Shown here piece after piece: positions 57,578-64,000 of a stretch of 64,000 nt of DNA. Position numbers and translations under genes: made by a program. The DNA lies in the NCBI RefSeq assembly GCF_040760075.1, contig NZ_CP142884.1:372001-436000 (forward strand), read 5' to 3'. The stretch's first letter is position 1. Every line of letters begins with the position of its first letter. This DNA comes from Sphingobacterium sp. R2 (GTDB taxonomy: Bacteria > Bacteroidota > Bacteroidia > Sphingobacteriales > Sphingobacteriaceae). Under the pieces are notes generated by a model. It searched no databases and had not been told where the DNA came from. It worked only from the letters and a program-made list of their open reading frames with translations.

Positions 57578-58405
57578 TTATCTTAATCTAAAATTGAATA
57601 CAATCCGTCCTGTCTGCGAGTCTGGCGCATTCGGCAATTGATTCAACCGAGCACCTCTAACAGCACGCTCACATTTTTCCAATAGGGAAGGATCAGTAAT
57701 TGTGGTTCCCTTCACACCAGCACGCGCATACGTTATAACTCCCTGCTTGTTGACTCTGAACTCTACAGCAACCTTTCCCGCCTGCTGTCCATTGTCGTCG
57801 ATACTTGGTCTCTGGGTGAAGCTGCGGTTTTCAATGGATAACATCATATTGCCGTTTCCAGATCCGCCTTCGCCATAATTACTTGCCAAGGGATCCCCTA
57901 ATTTGGAACCTTGATTACCCGGTGTTGTTCCTGTGCCATCACCTGCTCCAGTACCGTTATTTTTATTGCCTTTAAAAAGTGCTTTAGCATTCGCCTGTGG
58001 AGCCACCTCTTTGACTTCTTTGGTTGTTTCTGGTGCTTTCGACACCACCTTTTTCTCCGTCTTTGTAACCGCAGGAGCATCTTCCAGATCTTGCGTGACG
58101 ACTGCCTTCTCAGCAACCTGTTGGGTTGGGGTCGGTGTTGGAGTTTCCACAGGATCGATACGGTCAGGACGCTCATTATTGGCGTTCGGATCCACGGAAG
58201 GCTCTTCGACACTCATATAGTCATCACCCATGCCCTCTGGAGAGGTACCATAGTTGACAATAAGCCCTCCCATACCTATCATAGGAGGTTCTTCCGCCTT
58301 AAACACCACAAAAAAACCAATCAAAAGCAACGATGCCATGACCAAAGTCGATATCCCCAATGCCTTGGGGAAATTATTTTCTTCATGTTGAAGATGATAT
58401 CTCAT
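57578..58405 (-). CDS. tonB: TonB-like energy transducer
   Basis: Spans the inner membrane once (about 20-33, GISTLVMASLLLIGFFVVF) and passes energy to outer-membrane receptors. A Pro/Val/Glu-rich spacer covers about 60-150, then a glycine/asparagine stretch and the TonB C-terminal domain from about 190: QAGKVAVEFRVNKQGVITYA and AVRGARLNQLPNAPDSQTGR with terminal VFNFRLR. The length of 275 is usual. It is downstream of exbB and exbD, so the three form one energising complex. It converges with ansA through folC. Confidence 0.9.
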   Translation of the reverse strand: MRYHLQHEENNFPKALGISTLVMASLLLIGFFVVFKAEEPPMIGMGGLIVNYGTSPEGMGDDYMSVEEPSVDPNANNERPDRIDPVETPTPTPTQQVAEKAVVTQDLEDAPAVTKTEKKVVSKAPETTKEVKEVAPQANAKALFKGNKNNGTGAGDGTGTTPGNQGSKLGDPLASNYGEGGSGNGNMMLSIENRSFTQRPSIDDNGQQAGKVAVEFRVNKQGVITYARAGVKGTTITDPSLLEKCERAVRGARLNQLPNAPDSQTGRIVFNFRLR

Positions 58406-58461
58406 CGCATTAATCTCCTATATTAATAGCTGACCATTAAACAAAAAAAGTTTAATTGTTC

Positions 58462-58872
58462 CTATTTATCTTTTTTTGGTTCTGTTGCCAATACCACTTT
58501 AATCTTCAATCGATTCGCGACATCCATTACAGAAATAACATTTTGGATAGGAACCGTATTATCGACGTAAAGCATAATTGTCAACTCTTCTCCGGCAGCC
58601 ATTTGTGATTGGATTGCAGCTTCCAACCCTTCTATAGGAACTGGAGTTTTGTCAATAAAATAACCTAAATCTTTGGTAATCGAAACCGTAACGGTCTTTT
58701 TAGCAACAGACTGCTCTCCTGCGCTGGACTTTGGCAACAAGAGCTTGACAACTTGAGGATTAGACACTGCCGAGGCCAACAGGAAGAACAACATCAAGAA
58801 AAACATGATATCATTCAGCGCTGAAGTATGAACCTCTGCAGATGGTTTATTTTTTCTACTTCGTAAATTCAT
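58462..58872 (-). CDS. exbD: Biopolymer transport protein ExbD
   Basis: Small inner-membrane protein of 136 residues with one membrane helix (FFLMLFFLLASAVSN at about 25-45) preceded by DIMF with the proton-carrying Asp21. The periplasmic part is SITKDLGYFIDKTPVPIEGLEAAIQ. It partners ExbB as a proton channel for TonB. Its ATG overlaps the exbB stop (TAATG sharing one base), so translation is coupled. Confidence 0.93.
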   Translation of the reverse strand: MNLRSRKNKPSAEVHTSALNDIMFFLMLFFLLASAVSNPQVVKLLLPKSSAGEQSVAKKTVTVSITKDLGYFIDKTPVPIEGLEAAIQSQMAAGEELTIMLYVDNTVPIQNVISVMDVANRLKIKVVLATEPKKDK

Positions 58873-59579
58873 TATCTTCCTGGTTCATCCAATAAATCAA
58901 TAAATTCTACTGCATCCGTTTCCATACGCAAAATTAAACGCTCGACCATCATATTTAAAATATGGTAACCCAAGTAAGCTAAGATACCAACGGCAAGACC
59001 GGATGCAGATGACACCATTTTCACATATAAACCTCCTGAAACAGAAGCAATATCAATACCACCTGCTAATTCAACCTCATGGAAAATCTTAATTACCCCA
59101 AAAATCGTACCCACGAAGCCCAACATTGGAGCAATACCGGCAATGATACCCAAGATATTAATGTTTTTCTCCAATTTGGCAACTTCCAGCTTACCTACAT
59201 TTTCGATGGCACCTTCAATATCTTTGATCGGTCTACCTACACGCAATAAACCTTTTTGCAACATACGCCCCAATGCAGAGTTACTTGAGCGACACACCGC
59301 TAAGGCTGAATCCAGATTTCCAGACAGTACATTCGCTTTCACCTGCGACATTAAGCTATTATCATATTTTGCGGCACGACGGATGGTCAGATAACGTTCA
59401 AAAAAGATAACTAATCCAATAAAAAACAACAATAGGATTGGAATCATAATCCATCCCCCTTTGATCATCATATCGATCAAACTCATGTTTTCTGTACTTG
59501 CGGCGGCAGGTAACGGTTGTTGCGCAGCTTGATTAAATGAATCCACAGCAGCTGTTGCTGTATCCTGTACTAATGACAT
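58872..59579 (-). CDS. exbB: MotA/TolQ/ExbB proton channel protein
   Basis: Inner-membrane protein of 235 residues with three hydrophobic segments. The N-terminal one is WIMIPILLLFFIGLVIFFERYL at 42-64. The conserved channel helices include GIIAGIAPMLGFVGTIFGVI near 145 (with the essential Thr) and GLYVKMVSSASGLAVGILAYLGYHIL near 185. It forms the channel of the TonB system with ExbD. It is preceded by the HU/SPOR gene with a 31-base gap. Confidence 0.95.
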   Translation of the reverse strand: MSLVQDTATAAVDSFNQAAQQPLPAAASTENMSLIDMMIKGGWIMIPILLLFFIGLVIFFERYLTIRRAAKYDNSLMSQVKANVLSGNLDSALAVCRSSNSALGRMLQKGLLRVGRPIKDIEGAIENVGKLEVAKLEKNINILGIIAGIAPMLGFVGTIFGVIKIFHEVELAGGIDIASVSGGLYVKMVSSASGLAVGILAYLGYHILNMMVERLILRMETDAVEFIDLLDEPGR

Positions 59580-59610
59580 AATTATTAATAGTTTTATATA
59601 GTTTCAACTT

Positions 59611-61041
59611 CTACAAGGGATCTACCCAAGCATCCTTAATCTTATTAACCACCGATTTTTTTGCTAGCTGAGCCTCCTGGTTAGTCATATAAGTATTTAA
59701 GATAATTTTCTTTCTATCCTTTTTATTCTTGCCTTCAACGGCGCGTGCTGTCTTATAGCCCATTGCCCGCAAACGCTGTGCCTCTTGTTCGGCACTTACC
59801 ATAGTTTTTGCAGATCCAATAACAACCTGATATCTTGGCTGTGCCACGGGGATAGACTCTTTGATCACCGGGTTTGCGTCCAAAGCCGTCGGTTTGGCCG
59901 TTCCATTACTCGATGGTACAGTTGCTGTATTTTCAATAGAATCTTTCACTTGAAGCTTAGCCAATGAATCGACATTGTTTAAACTATCTACTTGTGCGCT
60001 ATTGGTCATGGTATCAGCAGCTAGAATCGGCCGCTTTTGAGCAAGTGTATCTGCGGCTGATATAACAGGCTTTTTCGAGCCAAATAACGAATCTTTCAAC
60101 GCTGGATTAGTATAAACGACCGCTACAGCAACCATGGCCAGCACAATAATTCCAGTCATCCAATACCAGACCGCATTTGAATTTCGTGGCTCCTCTTCAT
60201 AGATATTTGGTGCAGATGTCGAGCTGGCATTAGCCGTCGCTATAGCACCTATTTCCTTGCTTGAATCTGTTTCTGCTTTTGGAGTAATAGATTGATTGTT
60301 ATCAGCCACCATAGGTGCATTCACAAGTTCAGACTGCTGAACTTTGTCCTCCGTTACCGAAGATCCTTCGGTTTCGACATCATCGGTGCGATTGCTTGTT
60401 AATCCAGTCACCTGTGCAGGCTCATCAACAACCGTACTCTTTACCGCTTCCAGTTCATCTGCCGCTTCAGCTTCGTCTTCGATAACTTCTTCAACCACCA
60501 CCGTTTCATCTTCATCAGGCCTATCTGGAATAGAGTCTTCAACAGGGTCCTCTTGAGGAGCGACGTCTACGATAGGTTCTTCTTCCAAAACTGGTCCCGC
60601 ATGCTCATTTTCGCCTTCCAAAGGAGAAACAACTGTTTCAATCTCTGGTGAAACAAGGTTCGTTACAGGTTGGAAGTCGAAACCCGATAGGTCCAAAGGT
60701 TTGAATACTAAGCTTGAACCGTAACTAATCAATAGGCCAAGATCATCCAGTTTAGCCTGTCCAAACTGGCCCAAATCAGCTCTCAGACTATCAACAGCAT
60801 CCGATAAAATCTGCTGCGCCTGACTTAGGCCCAAATTCTCCTGTTGCTGAATATAATGAACAATATTAAATCCATGCTGCGCAGAATAGTCAAGTTCGAC
60901 ATAGGAAATTGGCGGCAAAAATACATTATGCTGTTTATCGAACTGAGCCGGAGAATGAATTCGTTTGAACACACCTATTCCCGGCACGTATACTTCCGCA
61001 TAACGTTTTAATAAACTATTGATGTTTTTGCCTAGATTCAT
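59611..61041 (-). CDS. HU-CCDC81-like / SPOR-domain membrane protein
   Basis: Single-pass inner-membrane protein of 476 residues. Residues 1-70 (LLKRYAEVYVPGIGVFKRI) form a DNA-binding-like HU/CCDC81 domain on the cytoplasmic side, then an acidic linker of about 200 residues (rich in E, D and V). A hydrophobic helix lies at about 288-308 (VWYWMTGIIVLAMVAVAVVYT, 21 residues in total). The C-terminal 75 residues are a SPOR repeat: RYQVVIGSAKTMVSAEQEAQ and RAMGYKTARAVEG. SPOR domains bind peptidoglycan stripped of peptides at the septum. The combination is typical of Bacteroidetes. In front of exbB it probably links the envelope to this TonB unit. Confidence 0.87.
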   Translation of the reverse strand: MNLGKNINSLLKRYAEVYVPGIGVFKRIHSPAQFDKQHNVFLPPISYVELDYSAQHGFNIVHYIQQQENLGLSQAQQILSDAVDSLRADLGQFGQAKLDDLGLLISYGSSLVFKPLDLSGFDFQPVTNLVSPEIETVVSPLEGENEHAGPVLEEEPIVDVAPQEDPVEDSIPDRPDEDETVVVEEVIEDEAEAADELEAVKSTVVDEPAQVTGLTSNRTDDVETEGSSVTEDKVQQSELVNAPMVADNNQSITPKAETDSSKEIGAIATANASSTSAPNIYEEEPRNSNAVWYWMTGIIVLAMVAVAVVYTNPALKDSLFGSKKPVISAADTLAQKRPILAADTMTNSAQVDSLNNVDSLAKLQVKDSIENTATVPSSNGTAKPTALDANPVIKESIPVAQPRYQVVIGSAKTMVSAEQEAQRLRAMGYKTARAVEGKNKKDRKKIILNTYMTNQEAQLAKKSVVNKIKDAWVDPL

Positions 61042-61081
61042 TGCGCACTATTTTAAGATGCAAATTTATAATCTTAATTCG

Positions 61082-62824
61082 TTAAAACGAATAATTAAGA
61101 CCACCAATTACATTGAAGCCCAATCGTGGGTAATACATATAACGTTCGTATTCTTTTCCAAAGATATTATTTGCTTTGACGAAAATACCAAATTGCTTTT
61201 TGACCCGATATTCTGCACCTGCATTAAGATCAGCGAACGAAGCGATTGTTGCCTTATGACCACTGTCGGTAATACGGCTACCATCTGTATTATAATCATA
61301 GATATATGCATACGTGTTACCTTGAGTAGAAAGTTCAGCATCTACGAAAAGCTTATCAGAAATATTGAAACGCGCATTGGCCTGCATGCGGAATTTTGGC
61401 AATCCCCACGCTTCCTCTTCATCGCTCAAATTATAATCGTCGATATACACCCTACCTCCTAGATTAACCAGTTGTGAAAGGCGTACATTAATTTCACCTT
61501 CAAATCCCATATGCTTCGCCTTATTGATCACGCCATCATAAACGACATCGAATGCCCAGGGAACATAACCATTTTGGGTATCGCCAAATGCACTATTTTT
61601 AAATAAAGGCAAGCCCTCGATCTGTTTGTAGAATACCTTTACTTTATAACCAAAAGTTGCTCCTGCATTTCCTTTTAATCCCGCATAAATGTTCATTTTC
61701 TCAATCGAATTTATCATTTTAGCGTTCGGGGCCAAATAAGGATTTTCTTTCGCAAAGCTGCGGAAAGAAGCTTGCTTTACGCCCCCATTAATTCCGGCAA
61801 ACAAAGAGATATATTCAGGTGCCAAAGCAAAATCAGCTTCTACTGAAGGAAAAATATTGAACCGTGAGCTATCACCAAATTCGGAAGTTAAATTTGCCCC
61901 CAAGGTAACGTTATAATTATCGCCTTTAAAACGAATATACGGATTGACTACGGCTAAATGATTCTTTACTTCAGCACTATCTTTCACGTTGTTCATCGTC
62001 ACGCTCACATTTGCACCGACATTAAATGCACTTAAACGCTTGTTCAGATAACCGGACAATGCAATTGAGTTTTCTTTGGCTTTGTAGGCATCTTTAAACA
62101 AATAGCCATCAACTTTCGCCGAATAGCTTATTGCCTGTTCATTTTTGGGATCTACATTACTTGATAGTTCACCATTTAAATAGATATCAGTAAATGTCTG
62201 TTTATCTGGACTTGTATTTAACAATGTTGTTCCCGATTGATCGAAAGTCTGACCATAGAAATTTGTACCATAACGATTGTAACCAAGCGTACCCTTTACT
62301 GTTACCGCATCCAACACCCGGCGGCCAAAAACACCAATATCTTGTGTACTGAATTTCTGTCCGTCAATATTACCCTTTTGGCTCAGATGCTTTGCAAATA
62401 AGCCGAATCGCGTATTTTCATACTGTTCAGAAGCTAAATAAGCCTCGCCCAAGATACTGTTATAGTTACCGATACCAAACTTGACATAGTTGCTACTATG
62501 CTCAAACGGTTGTGCGAAAGGAATCTCCTGCACATTTAACTGTTTCAATCCAGTATTGATATCCAATTTCTTATCCAAAATATTGTTGTAGGTCAACTTG
62601 GGCTGGTATTCCCTTTTATTGGTCATATCCGGACTGCGCCGAATTTTCACAGCATCTGCAAGAATGGGTTTATAATCACGAACAACATCAAAAGAATCGA
62701 TAGTGACTGGTTTCTCAGGATCATTCTTCTTGCCTGTTTCTTGTGCAAAAGAATTCAATCCCACGCCCATCAAAAGCGCTGCTAAAGTATATTTCTTCAC
62801 GTTTCTATTTTGCAACTTCTTCAT
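61082..62824 (-). CDS. Outer-membrane beta-barrel protein
   Basis: A signal peptide at 1-28 (ending NSFAQ) and a mature part of about 550 residues with alternating beta-strand pattern throughout, ending in NVIGGLNYSF (terminal Phe, recognised by BAM). The TonB-dependent plug domain of full receptors is not seen; the first 80 residues instead have KPVTIDSFDVVRDYKPILADA, which may be a TonB-box-like segment (an inference). The small size and lack of carboxypeptidase-like or plug domain set it apart from SusC-type receptors. It is the partner protein of the TonB operon; the 7-base gap to the TPR gene means cotranscription. Confidence 0.82.
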   Translation of the reverse strand: MKKLQNRNVKKYTLAALLMGVGLNSFAQETGKKNDPEKPVTIDSFDVVRDYKPILADAVKIRRSPDMTNKREYQPKLTYNNILDKKLDINTGLKQLNVQEIPFAQPFEHSSNYVKFGIGNYNSILGEAYLASEQYENTRFGLFAKHLSQKGNIDGQKFSTQDIGVFGRRVLDAVTVKGTLGYNRYGTNFYGQTFDQSGTTLLNTSPDKQTFTDIYLNGELSSNVDPKNEQAISYSAKVDGYLFKDAYKAKENSIALSGYLNKRLSAFNVGANVSVTMNNVKDSAEVKNHLAVVNPYIRFKGDNYNVTLGANLTSEFGDSSRFNIFPSVEADFALAPEYISLFAGINGGVKQASFRSFAKENPYLAPNAKMINSIEKMNIYAGLKGNAGATFGYKVKVFYKQIEGLPLFKNSAFGDTQNGYVPWAFDVVYDGVINKAKHMGFEGEINVRLSQLVNLGGRVYIDDYNLSDEEEAWGLPKFRMQANARFNISDKLFVDAELSTQGNTYAYIYDYNTDGSRITDSGHKATIASFADLNAGAEYRVKKQFGIFVKANNIFGKEYERYMYYPRLGFNVIGGLNYSF

Positions 62825-62830
62825 TATATC

Positions 62831-64000
62831 CTATTTCTTTTTGTTGTTCAATTTATTTAGACGTTCTTTTGCTGCAGGCAAAATATCGTCTTTCGCGTCA
62901 TAGTTATCCACAATTGATTCAAGCGTAGCTTTGGCCTGGAAGATATCACCTTTACCTGCATAAGCATCAGCCATCGTAATAAAGCTTTTCGCAACCCAAT
63001 ATTCGTACGAAGAGAAATTATCAGACAGATCCATTGCCGTTTTAATACAAGCATCATATTGTTTATTTTCCAATTGCAGCAAAGCAACATTGTATTTTGC
63101 TTCTGCCCCATAAACCGTACGGCTCTTCAATGCAGCTAAACTAAATTCTTTCATTGCCTCAGCTTTCTTATTTTGCTTTACGTAACATTTACCGGCATAT
63201 AAGTAGGCGTTTGCAATCTCCTCTTCCGAAGATTTCTCGTAATTTTTAACCGCGTTGGTATAATTTAATGCCTCTTTATAATCTCCAATTTGATAATAAG
63301 AAACCATCAGGTTGTTGATCGCAAAACCATAGTTGGATTTGTATTCAGAAGTAAGCTCGAGCTTTTTCAATAGCTGCGTAGCCTCATTGTATTTCTTTTG
63401 TTTCAAATACAAGTTAGAGACAGAAATCAGCGTGCGCTCTGTATAGGGGGAAGTCCAGTCATTCAAAATAATATTGTAATCATGTAACGCATCCTCTGTA
63501 TTTCCGAGGGCAGCATTACTTTCGGCACGGATAAACCGTGCATATTTCTCTTGATTTGGTTTTGGGAATTTATCGAAGTACGCATTTACAGCTTCTACAG
63601 CACCTTTATAATTTCCTCTAGAAAATAAAGTTGTCGCGGTGGAGAATGAACGGGAATCTTGCTCTGATTTCGAAACATCACCAAGGTTGGTACCTGTTGC
63701 ATATTTGATATAACCAGTCGCGTCGCCCTTGTCCAAATAGATATTTTCAATGGAGCGCATAGCCTGTCTGGCTTCGTCCGTTGAAGCATACTGATCGACC
63801 ACACGTTGGAATGTTGCCAGCGCAGCATCATTGTTATCTTGATTATACTGAACCAGACCAATCGTTACCAAAGCACGTGGTACATAACTGCTGCGCGGAT
63901 ATTTTTCCACCATGGTTTGGAGTCCAGCAATGGCCTGATCACTTTCTCCCATTAAGAAACGCGTGTAAGGAATCTCAAAGGCAATATCGTCGGCATAATT
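62831..64000 (-). CDS. Tetratricopeptide repeat protein (5' end cut by window)
   Basis: The frame is open to the window edge, so the start is missing; ATG 63952 is internal. The visible 389 residues are helical repeats of about 34-38 residues (for example AIAGLQTMVEKYPRSSYVPRAL, EDALHDYNIILNDWTSP, ALNYTNAVKNYEKSSEEEI, YDACIKTAMDLSDNFSSYEYW), with W-L-G-Y-A-F-P spacing of TPRs. The family usually is a large periplasmic TPR protein of 1000 residues. It is the upstream gene of the barrel/SPOR/TonB operon, and so probably a scaffold or assembly factor. Confidence 0.85.
   Translation of the reverse strand, partial: NYADDIAFEIPYTRFLMGESDQAIAGLQTMVEKYPRSSYVPRALVTIGLVQYNQDNNDAALATFQRVVDQYASTDEARQAMRSIENIYLDKGDATGYIKYATGTNLGDVSKSEQDSRSFSTATTLFSRGNYKGAVEAVNAYFDKFPKPNQEKYARFIRAESNAALGNTEDALHDYNIILNDWTSPYTERTLISVSNLYLKQKKYNEATQLLKKLELTSEYKSNYGFAINNLMVSYYQIGDYKEALNYTNAVKNYEKSSEEEIANAYLYAGKCYVKQNKKAEAMKEFSLAALKSRTVYGAEAKYNVALLQLENKQYDACIKTAMDLSDNFSSYEYWVAKSFITMADAYAGKGDIFQAKATLESIVDNYDAKDDILPAAKERLNKLNNKKK

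Overview
The window is 64 kb of a Bacteroidetes chromosome, most likely from the family Sphingobacteriaceae and probably a Sphingobacterium-like organism. The genus is an inference. The supporting signs are a 16S rRNA, many promoter boxes of the phylum type TAnnTTTG (16 listed with a gene, plus two before the rRNA operon), a type IX secretion sorting domain, a serine palmitoyltransferase of the Sphingobacterium type, the long IspG, and starts that mostly lack a Shine-Dalgarno sequence. Almost everything looks like ordinary vertically inherited chromosome. I saw no phage, insertion sequence, CRISPR array or integrase.

Layout. 1-15.8 kb: an unrecognised cysteine-rich protein cut by the window edge, an rRNA-type methyltransferase, an MlaE/MlaF lipid-transport pair, a LiaF-like membrane protein, IspG, a tiny T9SS-sorted protein, Kup, RlmF, an amino-acid permease, an AcpH-like protein, TyrS and a GNAT enzyme. 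16-23.8 kb: FtsK and LolA, a lytic transglycosylase, a pseudouridine synthase with a repetitive disordered N-terminus, a MazG-like protein and a YhcC-type radical SAM protein. 24-29.2 kb: a complete rRNA operon on the minus strand (16S, tRNA-Ile, tRNA-Ala, 23S, 5S), with two promoter boxes upstream and then about 0.6 kb of non-coding DNA carrying a TTTAGGG-like repeat hairpin. 30.2-34.7 kb: a tight five-gene minus-strand operon that reads as a sphingolipid pathway: serine palmitoyltransferase, GNAT-fold protein (candidate bacterial ceramide synthase), NAD-dependent reductase (candidate ceramide reductase), CDP-alcohol phosphotransferase (candidate headgroup enzyme) and a GtrA-like membrane protein. 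35-45.2 kb: SmpB, an AraC/aldehyde dehydrogenase/DUF779 group, a thioesterase, a membrane MutS-like ATPase, Pcm, PriA and a DUF423 protein. 45.6-56.2 kb: a large membrane-anchored beta-propeller-like protein, NrnA, an FKBP lipoprotein, a TolC/HlyD/ABC-2 export operon without an ATPase gene, TatD and asparaginase. 56.2-64 kb: a minus-strand operon running TPR protein, outer-membrane barrel, HU/SPOR protein, ExbB, ExbD, TonB and FolC.

How the parts work together. Envelope functions dominate: lipid trafficking (MlaEF, LolA), sphingolipid synthesis, TonB energisation coupled to a dedicated barrel and a peptidoglycan-binding SPOR protein, and tripartite export. Convergent gene pairs are separated by long, often perfect hairpins that can terminate both strands. 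At least four genes have their promoter box so close to the start codon that leaderless or nearly leaderless mRNAs are likely. The best candidates for something under-described are the sphingolipid operon with its unusual CDP-alcohol phosphotransferase motif, the truncated first protein, and the TonB-SPOR-barrel operon.
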